Shown here one piece after another: positions 11,990 to 24,231 of a DNA stretch of 64,000 nt. The notes under the pieces are model-generated. The model saw only the letters and a list, made by a program, of their open reading frames with translations, was not told where the DNA came from and made no database searches. Each line of letters starts with the position of its first letter. The first letter of the stretch is position 1. Where the stretch lies: the NCBI GenBank assembly GCA_028456385.1, contig JALNQF010000205.1, positions 1-64,000 on the forward strand. The letters are read 5' to 3'. The stretch comes from Ophiosphaerella korrae. Lineage: Eukaryota > Ascomycota > Dothideomycetes > Pleosporales > Phaeosphaeriaceae. The position numbers were made by a program, and so were the translations under genes.

Positions 11990-12780
11990 TTGATTGGTTC
12001 CTTACCGATGGGGCTGGAGAAAACTATTGCGTTTCATCTCCAGTCCCGCGATATGAGCAAAGCTGACGAGGCAGAGAAGGAAGCCAGCGTCGAATTACTG
12101 AAGCGCATGCCTCGCAGAGCTATGGTTTCATCACTATCCACTAGGAATTATACTTCATTCATGACAACAGCAGAAGCTGAAACGCTCATCTTATTGCTTA
12201 TCTTCTCTCCAAAGGCGAGGAATACTCCAAGAATGTACAAAGAACTGTTAACCTCCAGGATTTGCGCGGGCGAACAGCCTTGATGTTTGCAGCACTCACA
12301 GGTGACGGGATTATAGTTACTAACTCCCTGGACAAGGTAGTATCAATTTGGGCCTGGCAGTAACCATGCTGACACAGTCTCAAGGAACACAGGCTTCGCA
12401 CCGTACGAGGCATCTGGCACAAGATACGATAAAACTGTAGAATTGCTTCTGGGGATAGAAAAATCTGCCCGAATGCACAACGCTATGAAGAGACACTATT
12501 GAATCAAGCTGTAGAGATAAGAGGAGCTGATATAGTCGAAGTGCTCTTGAGAGATACGCGAATGGACCTTAGTAGATGTTATGGACAGGCACCATGAGTA
12601 CTGTACAATACGGTACAAGCGGAGAATTTCGATGCCGCGATGGCACTTTTACAGCGTGTGCTCAAATAAATAATCACGTTCGGCACGCAGTGCAAAACAT
12701 GGAGGATAATGGTAAGAACGGAAGTTTCTGCGTCAAGTTCTTGATGGGCCTACAGCGTTGTGCAGTCGATATGATCTAGC
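11990..12780 (+). pseudogene. Ankyrin-repeat gene relic
   Basis: Three separate stretches read as ankyrin-repeat fragments: 12250-12321 (NLQDLRGRTALMFAALTGDG), 12482-12560 (TLLNQAVEIRGADIVEVLL) and 12619-12663 (AENFDAAMALLQRVL). They lie in different frames, with stops between them, so the gene is broken by several frameshifts. No start or upstream domain can be assigned. Composition is normal, unlike the AT block that ends about 150 bp upstream, so the gene decayed by ordinary mutation or was truncated when the repeat block formed. In fungi such repeats often belong to NACHT or HET-type recognition proteins; here that is only a possibility. Confidence 0.55.
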
Positions 12781-13100
12781 TAGCCACCCTAGTGCTCAGC
12801 CAACCGTCACCGTGATAAAGACTAACCAGTAACTGTATGGTATAACAAATTTAATATTGTAACTCTAATTACCACTTCAAATGCGTATACTTAATATTAC
12901 CCTTTCTCGGTTAATCAGTTGTTTTCATCACCTTTTCTCGATACTTTCAGCCTTATTTTTAACACTTTTTACAATAGCTAGATCCAATTACATTAAGATC
13001 TAATAAACATCTATTACTCAATTCATATAAACTCTCCCTACTCCTATCACGCTACCGCTCACTCATCCCTCTCAATTAGCCCTCCACCCTCCCCAACCTC
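12781..13100. other. Intergenic, nothing recognised
   Basis: This is the spacer between the ankyrin relic and the stop codon of the LAA1 homologue. It probably includes the LAA1 3' untranslated region, since that gene reads leftward into it. Confidence 0.4.
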
Positions 13101-16100
13101 TCAAAAATCCATCTTCAACGCAATCTTCGGTCCCTCCTCCTCCCCCCCAACAACCCTCCTGCCCTCCACACCCCTCCCACTCTTCACAACCCCCTCCATA
13201 AATGCTCTCTGCTCTGTACTCAACCCCCCAACCACACTCCTAAATGCATCCTGATCCTTACCCGCAATCTCTAGCAGCCTAGCCGCTGTCTCTGGAACAG
13301 CATTTTCATCGTTCTGCGCGCGTGTTAGAAGCGCCGGGACGACGATTTTGGCCGCGAGGACGCGCTGCGCGGGGGTGGGAAGAGCAGCGATGAAGGCGAC
13401 GAGAGTGTGTGCGAGGGTAGACTGGGCGTCAGTTAGGTCGTCGTTGGGCGTGGTAAGGAAAGCGAGGAGGTGGGGAAGTAGTGCGGCGGCAAGGCCGGTC
13501 TCAAAGAGCCCCTTTTTGGGAAGGAGAAGCAAGGAGCGACAGCAGCCAGCCGCGACTTTGGAGGTGAGGCGGGCATTGAGGGAGTCGATGAGGGTGGCGA
13601 CGAAGCGCTGGATTAAGGGGTCGCTAGGAGAGAAGGCAGAGGGAGCGGAGCTGAGGAGGATGGTGGTGGCGAGGATGGTGTTTTTTTCGCAGGCGAGGGC
13701 TGCGTCGAATTCGCGTTGTTGGGCGTGGCGGAGGATGGCGAGGAAGCGGGTGAGGGTGGCGCGGAGTTGTTTGCTTGTGTCTTCTGTTGCTTCGGCTTGT
13801 GGCGCGAGGCTGGTGATGAAGCGCTTGAAGATCGGGAGCGCTTGAGGGACAACTGCTGCTTGGCAGGCACCAGTTCCTATTATAGAGGCGAACGTGTGCA
13901 GGATACAGGCGTGTAGGTCGGCTTTGATGATTGAGGGGAAGACTTGTGCCGCGTCAACGAGGGCAGACAGCGCTGTTGTGAGAAGAGCGATGGCTTCTTC
14001 ATTAAGTTCATGCCGAGCTATCAGAAAATTAGCCATTGCAATTTCAAACAAAATGCTGGGAACATACCTTTAGAGTTACTTTCTTCGAGACCAGGCACCA
14101 AGCCGGATAGTACCAGGACGATAATCTTCGTCAGTTCAAATAGTTGATCAATATCTTCCGACAGATTTTCCTCCGCAGAGTTTCTACATGGTATTAGCAC
14201 GTATTGGCTTATCCAAACCAGGGCACTTACTGTTGATCTCTTCTTGCAGAAGGATGTCCAATACACAAATTTCTCGCAATCTCAACAATGACCCGCTGCA
14301 CAGTCAACCCTTCCGTCAACACCAAGCGATCGAGCATATCCATCGTTTCCGAAAAGACGACATCGCGATAAATAGCGTGACCAGATACAGAAGGCCGCAA
14401 GATCTTCTTGAGCGCTTGTAGGATTTCCAGTATCTGCTCTTTGGACGCTTGTAGATCACCTGGCCGCCCAGCAAGTGCCTCAAAAGCCAGCCCAAATAGC
14501 ACGAAGAAGAAAGCCACGGGTTCATCGCGGTAGTTAATGTGATCCGCCTTTCCATTAGGCGTTGATTCAGAAAGCTCAGTCTTGCCGTCCAACGCATCAA
14601 AGACAAATTCACTATCTTCGTCGATGAGACTAGCAATAGCATCGACAAGGTTGAGCCACGACTCTTGATAGAACTATATGTCGTTAGTAAATAATTTCTA
14701 GCCTGCGGGGAGAACATACCTTTAGCAGTGTTTCTCGATTCAGAGCAGCATAGATAGTATCCAGGCTACCCGACAGAGAAGCAGACCCCCCCATCGACGA
14801 CGAGATATCCGGCTCGAATCTCAGCCGCGCATACTCACGCAGCGATGCCAACCAAAGCGGAGTCAACTTGGCGATGTGAGGTTTCAAAACATCGATTAGG
14901 TAAGTCTGCTCAGCACTCGCAATCTGCAGTTCGGCCCAGGCTGAGAAGACCGCCATTTTGACCATGACTTGAGAGTTTGAGCTCAGACCCTTGAGATCAC
15001 CAATGGCTGCGGTTTCACTTTCGCCTACGGATAGTCAGCCAGAGTTACTGATAATGCCATAAGGAGACCTACTTGAAAAGTTCTCTAGCGCAGAGACGAG
15101 TAGTTTCAATATGCGTCCCATGCGATCTACATCTGTTACGATACCCGTAGCGATGAATGTAGCACAGACATTGATCGCTTCAGCCGCCAATTCTGGTGAT
15201 GAATCAGCCGCGAACGCTGGAGTAAGCGCTGACCCAATCTGTGCCTGGTACTGTTCTAGTAGTGTAGCTTCAGCAAAATCTGGATCAGGCGTCTTGCCAA
15301 AGAGCTTGAGAACCTGGTCGATGATCTTCAAACCACGAATCCGCAGCTGGACCACACCTGCAGTCGAGGCTGAAAAGGCAATACGAACAACGTCTGCGAC
15401 TCGATTTTGCAGCGCCGCTACACAAGGTGACTCTTCCCGGAACGCGGCCTCTTTGCTAATCATCGCGACAAGTTCACTCAAGCAATCCATGCCAAACGTC
15501 CGCACCTGCCACTTGAGTAGTTCTTGGCTGACTTGTGCCGCATCGCCCGCATCCACCCCAGGGGCATTAGATGCGTTTGCAAAGCCAGCAACTTCTTCAT
15601 CTTGCAGATCTGTTCCGCCCCCTCTTGGTTTGGGTTCGGCCTGCGCTTGCGCCTCGACCTTCTTCGTCTTTGTAAGGACAGAGTGACAGCGCTGGACCCA
15701 GGCCGCAGTATCAGATAGGCCGGTTTGGTGCAACCAATTGCGAATGATGTTGCGCACAACTTCGTGTTCGGGGTCTTTGTCCAGTACGTGCCACAATTGA
15801 TCTTCCAAGCCTGGGTCACCGGCACGCAGGACCTCTTCCGTGTTTCGCCTCATGAGGTTGTGCAGCCCATCAACAGCCATGTCCCTGATTTGAGTAGAGC
15901 TACTCTCGACGGAGCGTTGCAAGCCCTTGACATACGCAGAGAAGTCCATATGTCCAGGTGCATACAGAGAGACATGTTCTTGACAGCGCAAACTTTCGAT
16001 CAGAATCAAGCAGTCGGCCTCAGTTTTGAATAGCCCGATCAGTGTCATGATCATATCCCTCGCTTTTGCCATGTCTTGTAGATCGGGTCCAAGAACATTA

Positions 16101-19100
16101 ATGGTGCTATCGATGCATCGTGCAATGACAGCGGGTGTGGGTAGATCAATTTCAATGTTTGAAGATGCAAGTGACGCAGACTCTTCGTTGTGTGCATCAG
16201 CTGCATATAATTGCGCCAGCATACCAAGAGTGCTGGTGACGTAGCTTGAGAACGAGAGGCCGGCGGAGTCTGCGACCCTGGAAAGACTGTCGATTGCCCA
16301 GAAGTGCACGATTGGGTGCGGATCATTACCAAGGGACATGAGGATGCCGAGGATGTTCTTCAAATGGTACCCGGCAGCCATTCCACCAAGCTGGGAATGA
16401 ATGCAACCTAATGCAACAGCATAACCTGACCGTGCGTTCGGTTCTCGATTTGCTACAATCTGGTCGAAAAGATAATTCACCTCGTTAGAAGTAAGTGTGT
16501 TGCCGGAGCTGTTACAAAGTCGGCCAAGCGCTTCTCCCGCAAGGTTCCGGAGAAAGGGATCTGGAAGAATAACAAATATCTAAAGAGGTCAATGCAAGTT
16601 TTGCAGCGATGGAAGAATGCTTACATGCAATAGGTCCTGCATGACCTTTTCAACAGCCACCCCCTTCAAACTACCAGGCGCTGATCGCGTCTCCTTTACA
16701 GCTACTTTGAGCGTCAGAAGAAGTGCGCATGCCATATTGACCATCATCGCAGTCTTTCGATTGATGTCTCTCTGTAGACTATTGGCTGACAGAAACGATG
16801 TCATTTGCTCTAGAATGCTCTCTTGGATCTTGGGTGTTTGCAAAGGTAAGCATATCGCAAAGAGCTGCAATGCGGCATTGACAACTTCCGTAGCTGGCGG
16901 ATCTGGGAGTTCTGTGGCATCATCTGCGCCACCAATGTATAAAGATATGGAGTCATGTTCACGTGCGCCGCATATGGGGGAGAGTAACTGCCGTACATTA
17001 GCAAGATCCAAGTCCGGAGTAATACCAACATACAGTGCGGTCGATGATAGCTTCTGGCCCATGCCTAGTTATCCAATGATGTCTCGAGCCCGTGTCATGC
17101 TCTCCGGCCAGCGGCTTCAAATCGTACCCTCTGACCAGTCCGTTGACGCCAAAGCCATGGTTATCAGCTACTTCCCAGATGCTCTCGAAACTACCTGCTG
17201 CACTAGCAATAGCAGTGCTGAATGAACTTGAAGTGTAGTTATCAGGCTCTGCAAAGGATGCAACAGCAAAGGGTAAAAGATTTGTCTGAAGCAGAACCTC
17301 GCTACTGCTCGATGGACTGAGCTGCACAAGTTTTGTGTAGCACTGAAGGACCCTCCGTCGGACCATGAGATCGAAATCATGTAATTGTAGCGCGGGTGAC
17401 AGTCTTTGCGAAACATCGTCTGTCGTCTTTTTGGCAGGTAAAGTGTTTAAGAACATGGTAGTGTTTTGCAACATTGCAGCTAGTCGCTTGGTCACGTCCA
17501 ACGTCAACAATCTACTATTGAACTCGAGAAACGTCAAGATGGAACCTAGCGCACACTCACGCACGTGCGTCAAGAAGCTTAACTCGAATAGGTTCCTTTG
17601 AACCATGTTATCTCTGTTGAGTGGCTTTGGAAGCGCGTTCTTCCACAACAAAAGCAACTGCGACAGATGGATCTTGACAAAATTGGGGCCAAGAGTCATC
17701 AAGCCTCCAATCAGAACCCATGCGACCTGTATTTGCGTCGAGGAGACTCTCAAGTCAGACTGACTGCTTGACTTTAGTAGTGAAGTAGCTTGAGAGAGCA
17801 CTCTTGAGTTGACATCCACAGATCCGTGTAAAGGTTGAGATGTGGAAGTGCTCAGCACGGCAGAAAGACCATTTGCTAGACCGACACATTTCCGTGGCGA
17901 CTGTCTTGGGCCACCGAGAAGACCCAGCTCGCGATTGACACTGTTCATACATATTGTGACGGCAGGCAGAAGCTGCAGAGGGCAGGCGAGGACAAATGAG
18001 CGAAGACAGGCAGAAGCATACACTTGCACTGTGTAGCTGGGATGCTGTAGCACTTGGAGCAGAGAATCGCGGCAAGAATCGGCGATCGTGTTGGTGGCTG
18101 ATCCAAGGCTCTTGAATAAGGACGAAAGGGTGCTCAGTGCGCCGATCAATGTTTGCTTTGTGGGCTCAGGCCGTTCTTTGAGCGCTGGTGGGTAGTCTTT
18201 CAAAATATCATTGACCAGATATCTCGCGGCGTTCAATTGGCCAGATTCCCCAAGCATGTCGCGACCAATAACCGTCTCTAGAATGACTGTGACGTTCTTC
18301 CTCGCACTGAGCGTGCGATAACGGTTTTGTATCATGATGGGGCTGCTGAGGATGTCATTGAAGAGACTTCGCGCAATGTCTGCATACTTGGCCTCAACCA
18401 CCTGCTCACCGAGGCCTCTCAACGTTTTGATATAGCATACAGCAATTCCAGCTCTTCCACGATTGCCCGTTCCCGGAAGACAGTATCGACTCGAAAGGAG
18501 CTTCAACATGCTTGAGACAGTGAAAGAAAGCTTCGTAGCAGATTTCTTAGGAGCAGGAGAGTCTGGCCGCTCCATGATATCATCATCGCCATCCGCGTCA
18601 CCCTTCTTGCCCTTCTTTTTCATAGTCTTAGATCTCGTTAGAACAGGCATGTCTACGGTAGCATTCTCAGAATAGCTCTTGACCAGCGCAGCGCTAACAA
18701 AGGAAGCGACAGCATGTCGCACAGAAGATGAGGGACTTTCAATGGTCTTCCAAGCCACATTTTGCAGCTTATCGAAGTCGGTTGAGTTGTCGAAAAAGGA
18801 AGTGTGTCGAATGAGCTGCTCGAGACAATAGCAGGCGCCTGTCTGTACGAGCATCGACTTCTCGCCCGTGCATGCATTGCGAGCTTGCTTCCACGCATCT
18901 CTTGCGACCACCTCGTCCGCCGACGGGCCCACTCCCTTAAAGACCTTCCCTATCGCTTTGAAGAGTGTTGCTCTCAAGCCGGCATGGTTTTGTGCAGATT
19001 TTAGCAAGCGCAGAAGAGAATTTGCCGCGTGTGGCGACAGGCCTATTGCGCTGTCCCCTGCGGCTTCGAATATGGCGCCCAAGCCATGTGCTGCCGCATG

Positions 19101-19466
19101 TTTTGTTCGAATATCCTTGTCGCTCTTGCCTGCCGAGTTGAGCAAGCCCACGCACTCGTTGATAGACTCAAAAAGCAGCTTTCGGTCGCCCTTCTCGAAT
19201 ATGCCTGCAATTGCCCGTCCCAGATTGTTTCGGATGACTCGTGTGGGCGCAGGCGAGGCCAAGTTGATGATTTGGAAGATTTCCTTTTTGATGTAGATTT
19301 GGTGTGCCGAGGCGCCATCGGCATCTAATGCGGCAACATGTCGAGCGAGGTCAGAAGTGAAGGTCAGCAAGTACAGGTCTTGCTGTTCGGAGGGAAGAGC
19401 GTGGAGCTTCTTGACGTCGAGCTCGGGGTTCGTGGGGTCGCTGTTGGCGTCTTGTTCTTCAGCCAT
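13101..19466 (-). CDS. LAA1: LAA1-like HEAT-repeat protein (HEATR5 family), 7 exons, 2027 aa
   Basis: This is a very large HEAT-repeat protein related to yeast Laa1 and animal HEATR5, which help recruit the clathrin adaptor AP-1 for trafficking at the trans-Golgi and endosomes. The N-terminus (ELDVKKLHALPSEQQDLYLL, then SPAPTRVIRNNLGRAIAGIF) is characteristic. Exons, 5' to 3': 19466-17034, 16987-16625, 16579-15073, 15024-14720, 14673-14231, 14183-14068, 14017-13101. The introns are 45-50 nt with GTATGT, GTAAGC/T or GTAGGT donors and visible branch points (TACTAAC, GCTGAC). The exons sum to 6084 nt, in frame, matching the roughly 2000-aa size of yeast Laa1. An apparent frame change near 17060 disappears once the 46-nt first intron (16988-17033) is removed. 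The start ATG at 19464-19466 opens MAEEQD and is divergent from TACO1. Confidence 0.9.
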
Positions 19467-19680
19467 TGCGGATGAATGGAGTTGGGCTGGTCTGGTATCA
19501 CGAGAGCTCTGGGTGGAGTCAGCTCATGTCGTGGGGCGCACTACCTCGAGCTCCTTGTTGTGGTTGAGGGGCCATGTGTACGGTAGATTGCGGACCTCCG
19601 AGATGGCTTTCTTGGCGAGGGTCAAGCCCAACTTTTATTTCAACATATAAATACACCAGCAATTCCGCGCACAGAACTCA
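19467..19680. promoter_or_regulatory. Bidirectional promoter between LAA1 and TACO1
   Basis: Only 214 bp separate the two start codons on opposite strands, so both promoters must lie here. I see no clear TATA box; there is a TATAAATAC-like stretch at about 19645, close to the TACO1 start. Confidence 0.5.
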
Positions 19681-20618
19681 ATGTCCAGACTCTTTTCTCG
19701 CGCAGTGCGCGCCTCACTCTCTTTTGATGCTGCGACAAGTTGCAGATGTCGACACGCCCGGTATTTCAGCAACACACCACAATATCAATCCGGCCACTCG
19801 TATGCTCTGCGACTGAATACCCAGATATACCCACTAATTCACGTAGTAAATGGGCTTCTATCAAGCACGATAAAGCTAAGAACGATGCTGGCAAGAGTAA
19901 GCAGCGGTCGATGCTCACCCGCGACATCACGCAAGCCGTTAAGCTTGCTGGCGCAAACCCCGACATGAACCCCCGCCTTGCCCTAGCCCTGGTGACAGCC
20001 AAGAAGAACGCCGTACCAAAGTCGTCCATTGAGGCAGCCATAGCACGTGGCCAGGGCCTCTCAAGTACTGGTGCCGTGCTCGAATCGCTCGTTCTAGAAG
20101 CCATACTACCTCCCACCATTGCCGCGATAATAGAGTGTCAGACAGACAACAAACTCCGCGCATTGGCCGATATGCGATTATTGGTCAAGGAACTTGGCGG
20201 CACAGTATCCACGGTCGGCTTCATGTTTGAGAAGAAAGGCCGGATAATACTGCGGAAGAAGGAGGGCATGGGCGTGGATGAGGTACTAGAGCCTGCGCTG
20301 GACGCTGGTGTCTTGGATGTTGTCGAGGACGAGCATAGGCGGGTGGTGTTGTTCACTGAGCCGGCGCAGACAAAAACCACGGCAGAAACGCTTGCCAAAG
20401 AGCTAGATATGGAGATTGAAGAAAGCGAGATTATATACGATCCTAATGAGGATACTAAGGTGGTTCTCGATAACGAAGAGGCTGCGGTAAAGCTGAAGGA
20501 GTTTCTGGACGATTTACAGGAAGTCCAGGGCATTCAAGGCGTGTATCTAAATTGGACCAAGGGCGAGAACGTGCCCGACGAGCTGTGGGAAGAGCTGTGT
20601 GGTAAGGTAGCCGTATGA
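19681..20618 (+). CDS. TACO1: TACO1/YebC-family mitochondrial translation activator, 2 exons, 296 aa
   Basis: This is a YebC/TACO1 (DUF28) family protein; the mitochondrial members bind ribosomes or mRNA and aid translation of cytochrome oxidase subunits. Exon 1 is 19681-19799 and exon 2 is 19847-20618, with a 47-nt intron 19800-19846 (GTATGC donor, CACTAATT branch, GTAG acceptor). Splicing joins SGHS to KWASIKHDKAK and recreates the family hallmark GHSKWxxIKH. Without the intron the presequence and body lie in different frames. Residues 1-38 (MSRLFSRAVRASLSFDAATS...) are Arg/Ser-rich and lack acids, which fits a mitochondrial presequence. The body keeps the family segments RGQGLSSTGAVLES and GGTVSTVGFMFEKKG. 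It is convergent with PET100, with 147 bp between the stop codons. Confidence 0.92.
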
Positions 20619-20765
20619 TACCCTTGCATCGTGTAACCAAGAATATATACAATACAATAATGTACATATCGAAACTCCAATCCCTCAACGCCGGTCCGTG
20701 AGTATAGCGTGTCATGAATGCGACATCCATCTGCTCCATGTTTTCCAATCCTGTCGCAAGGTATC

Positions 20766-21088
20766 CTACTCTTCTTTTCCCCCTCCCATCTCTCTCATTC
20801 TCCTCTCCTCCTCCTCTCTCCTCCTCTTATTCTCCAGATTCCTTGTCTTTAGTCGCTCCAGCTCCTTTATAATCTCCTCACGCTCGTACGGTATTTTGTG
20901 TGTCTGGCCTGGTTTTGGCCAGAAGTCAGGGACGGTGAATCGGCCATCGAGGTTGGTTCCGAAATAGTACATGACGCTGATTGGGAAGAGAATGTACATG
21001 CCAAACTATGGTCACTGTCAGCCACGGTAGTCGGAGGATGCGCTAGAGGCATGTCTACCTTGAAGATTTCAAGATTTGGACCTCCCAT
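20766..21088 (-). CDS. PET100: Pet100-like cytochrome c oxidase assembly protein, 2 exons, 89 aa
   Basis: Pet100 is a small inner-membrane chaperone that holds subassemblies of cytochrome c oxidase. Exon 1 (21059-21088) encodes only MGGPNLEIFK. After a 53-nt intron (21006-21058; GTAGAC donor, GGCTGAC branch, CATAG acceptor), exon 2 (20766-21005) begins FGMYILFPISVMYYFGTNLD, the membrane segment. The signature PDFWPKPGQTHKIPYEREEI follows, and then a charged helical tail rich in Arg and Glu. The joined start MGGPNLEIFKFGMYILFPI matches the family. Exon 1 is so short that automatic callers may start the protein at the internal Met of exon 2. The exon total is 270 nt, in frame. Confidence 0.9.
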
Positions 21089-21576
21089 TTTGAAGAATGC
21101 GATCAGGTGCTGGTTAGGTTGTGTGAAGGGACTGGTAACTTGGGCTTAGTGGAGTGATAGTAGTGGTGATAATTTGAGATTCGACGTGGGGATCTTTCGG
21201 TGATGGTTCGCTTCATACGGATTACTTATCGATAAGAGAACTTCACATGCATTATCGGCCGATAAACACCATAAATACAACATCCACCACCCCGCCAGCA
21301 ACTTGTACATCAAAATTGAACAGCGTCGCAAGTGCACAATTAGGAAGCACGGGAGCTTATTGTAATCACGGGCCCTTAACCGCCCATCACACAAAGCTCG
21401 CCACTGCTGAATTCCTGCCCCTCAATGTGTAACCAAGACCTCTGTCAGACCTCGGCTCGGCTGACAACTATTTACATCGACTCAATGACTACATCTTGAC
21501 AACAGCACAACACCCAATTCGACAAAATACACCTCCCACACACCTCCATCCACTCTCCCCTCAAATCAACGCAACC
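21089..21576. promoter_or_regulatory. Divergent promoter region of PET100 and the ECI1-like gene
   Basis: This is 488 bp between opposite start codons. 21510-21575 is rich in C and A on the + strand (ACACCTCC, CACTCTCCCC), typical of a fungal leader just before the ATG at 21577. No specific site is recognised. Confidence 0.4.
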
Positions 21577-22446
21577 ATGCCCTCAGAAGATGGCATCCTC
21601 GTCGAATACAAAGGCAAAATTGCCATCATAACCCTCAACGTGCCCAAGAAACTCAATGCCCTTGACGCCCAACTCTACTACCAACTCGCCCGCGCCATGG
21701 AAGAAGTCGCCTCCCACCCCGAAGTCTTCATAACCATCCTCACCGGCAAAGGCCGCTACTTCTCCGCGTGCGTTCTCCACCCCCAACCCACGCCAGCCTA
21801 ACTAACCCCAACTAGCGGCGCCGACGTCTCCTTCGGCTCCATAAGCGACCCATCCTCCCTCGACGACCACCAAACCTTCCTCAAATCCTTCGCCGCAAAC
21901 AACCTCTACATAACCCGCGCCTTCTATACGCACCCGAAGATCCTCGTCACGGCACTCAACGGCCCCGCAGTAGGCCTGTCTGCGGCGCTCATCGCCTCCT
22001 CGGACTTCATATATGCGGCGCCGCACGCGTTCCTGCTGACGCCGTTTTCGTCGCTGGGGCTGGTGACCGAGGGCAATGCGAGCATCGCGTTTGTGCAGCG
22101 ACTGGGCATCTCCAAGGCGAATGAGGCGCTCATCATGAGTAAGCGCATTACGTGCGAGGAGCTGGTTGCTACGGGGTTTGTGAACAAGGTAATTGATGCC
22201 GGGGGTAAAGATAAGGATGGTGAGTTTCTGGAAGGCGTTTTGAAGGAGGTGGGCGAGCGCTTGGGCGACCATTTGAATGGCGAGAGTCTGGTGGGTATCA
22301 AGGCTCTGATTCGGCGGCCGATGAGGGACGCGCTCGATCAGCAGGGGGTCGAGGAGGTGTTCGCGGGGTTGCAGCGTTTCCTGAAGGGCGTGCCGCAGGA
22401 GGAGTTTGGGAAGATTGCAAGAGGCGAGAAGAAGCACAAATTGTAG
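21577..22446 (+). CDS. ECI1: Enoyl-CoA hydratase/isomerase family, probable peroxisomal ECI1-type isomerase, 2 exons, 273 aa
   Basis: This is a crotonase-fold enzyme resembling delta3,delta2-enoyl-CoA isomerases, which move double bonds so that unsaturated fatty acids can enter beta-oxidation. Exon 1 is 21577-21767 and exon 2 is 21816-22446; the 48-nt intron 21768-21815 (GTGCGT donor, GCCTAACTAACC branch, ACTAG acceptor) joins GKGRYFSA to GADVSFGS, giving the oxyanion-hole segment FSAGADV. A second crotonase segment is ALNGPAVGLSAALIASSDFI. The protein ends KKHKL; HKL resembles a type-1 peroxisomal signal, though weaker than SKL. The start is the ATG in CAACCATGC. An upstream in-frame TTG at 21496 is not used. 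It could instead be a hydratase; the length fits ECI1. It is convergent with the next gene, with 55 bp between stop codons. Confidence 0.8.
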
Positions 22447-22501
22447 CGTAGATGCGCGTAAAGATGGGGTGTATTGTATCGTACAATGTGTCTGTGTCTT
22501 T

Positions 22502-23766
22502 CTATCCCAACGACACGCCCTCCCCAGCCAATATCTCACCACCCAACGACTCCTGTCGCCCCCCCTCGTACACCGACGACACACCACCCGTCTTCGGCGG
22601 CGGAGCCGCCACCCGCCTCCTCTCTTCTTCCTGCCGCTGATGCTGCACATAACTCGTGTACCGCAGCGACAAAAACAAGATAAACGCGCTCACCCCCACC
22701 GTAATGGCCGCACGTCGCGTAAGCACCCACCGCAACGCCTCCACCTCGCTGCGCGCATCCGAATTCAGCGCAACCGTAATCTTGTAGTTGAGTTCCTGGA
22801 TCTGATCACATCACGCAGCAATCAGCCGACACGCACGTCCCAAACAGAAAACAAATGGGGGGGGAAAGACGAGAAACTCACCATGCCTTCCATACCCCTC
22901 TGCTCCATCCGCACAGCCATCTTCCGATCATCAAACAAGCCCTTGACCTCGTCCCTCAACGCCCCCGTCTCCTGCCCCAACCGCTGCCCCAAAATCTCCA
23001 CCTCGTGCGCCAACCCGTTGCGCTCCCCCCTCATCCGCTCCATGGCCGCCTTCCTTGCATTTCCAATCTCGGTCGCGAGCTCCGAACACGCGGCGCGAAA
23101 CAGGTACGATTCGTTCTCGACGTTGGACTTGGAGACGAGGCCTGCGCGCGCGAGCGCGAGGTTCGAGAGCAGGATGGAGCGCACGGCTTTCATGAGGAGA
23201 GTCGATTGCGCGGGCGTGTAGGACGCTTTTTGGAGTTGGAGGACGAGCCCGTAGGTGTCGAAGTGGTGGACGTAGGGTGGGGTTTTGAGGTGTGGGGGGC
23301 GGTCTTGTGGGCCGGGCATGTGGAGGACGCTGTCGAGGGCGGGTTTGGGGGGTGCGGGCGGGCGGGTGGGCGTGGGCGCGACGTTGTTGGGTGGGTCTGT
23401 GGGTGCGGCATTGTCCTGTGGGCTTGGCTGTGGGGAGGGTGTGGAGGGCGTTGTTGTTGCGGTTGGAGGATCGTCTTCGTCTGGGTCTTCAGGGGGGTCG
23501 GGGTTTTTTGGCTTGGGTGTGTCTGGTTCTGTTTGACTTGCAGTTTCTCCGTCGCGGAGGTGTGGTGCGGGCTCGTGTGCTTTGCCGTAGCGCTGGGGGA
23601 TGGATTCTTTCGCAGTGCGGGGCGTAGTCGCAAATTGTCGACAAGACCTCCGCGGGGGTGTAATTGATCGAGCTGTACTGTCGCGGATTGTCGCCGTGCA
23701 GATCCGCGCTGTACTCGCTGGTCTGAATAGCATAGGCCATAGGAATGGCAGTTTTGGAGCTGTCAT
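22502..23766 (-). CDS. Mitochondrial DUF1640 coiled-coil protein (CCDC90/MCUR1-like family), 2 exons, 394 aa
   Basis: Exon 1 is 22882-23766 and exon 2 is 22502-22801, with an 80-nt intron (22802-22881; GTGAGT donor, GGCTGAT branch, TCAG acceptor). The N-terminus has Arg/Ser/Thr and almost no acid up to about residue 55 (RRSCRQFATTPRTA), a good mitochondrial presequence. Residues about 60-165 are a Pro-rich, low-complexity linker. The conserved DUF1640 core starts at FDTYGLVLQLQKASYTPAQS, continues as a long coiled coil (EVEILGQRLGQETGALRDEV) and ends with a membrane segment (AAITVGVSAFILFLSL) near the C-terminus. Family members are inner-membrane proteins linked to respiratory-chain assembly, proline metabolism or calcium uptake; the fungal role is unsettled, so no symbol is given. 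The exon total is 1185 nt, in frame. Confidence 0.82.
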
Positions 23767-24231
23767 CTTGTACTTGTTAGGAAGGAAGGAGCTGGGAGCC
23801 GGCGGGAATCGTTAGAGTTCGGCGGCTTGTGACGTCGGATCTGCTAACTCTAATTAGACGTCGAATCCACCATCCACCAGTCACCCATGTCCACTTTCAC
23901 TGTCAACACACAAGTACCTTGCATACTAAAAGTAACTATATCGTGATCACACGCTATCTATTCAAAACCTCACAAGCGCAAACAACATATCCTACAAGAT
24001 GCTCCAAGCCCGACACCCGAGTACCGCTATGCGCACGCAAAAGCCTCACCAAAACCGAAACTTTTCACCAGAGCGAAACTCCCATGTAGCACTCTACCAT
24101 ATACACGCCGCCTGCGCCGCAAAATAAACAACTAGACTTTTGTGTAGTGCCACCCAGTAAATAGACAAACTTTTGATATAGAGAGCGTCAACCAGCCCAT
24201 AACTAAATAAAACACCTTCGTGATGCGCTAA
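23767..24231. other. Intergenic, nothing recognised
   Basis: This is the upstream region of the DUF1640 gene and the downstream region of TSC2, 465 bp in all. TGACGTC and GACGTCG occur at about 23830-23865 (CRE-like cores), but nothing decides whether they function. Confidence 0.35.

Noticed and set aside
13348..13845. 165-aa + strand open frame inside LAA1
   Set aside because: Antisense shadow of the conserved last LAA1 exon; Arg/Ala-rich composition comes from the other strand.
22406..23221. 271-aa + strand frame over ECI1 end and DUF1640 gene
   Set aside because: Overlaps two conserved genes; low-complexity shadow with no domain.
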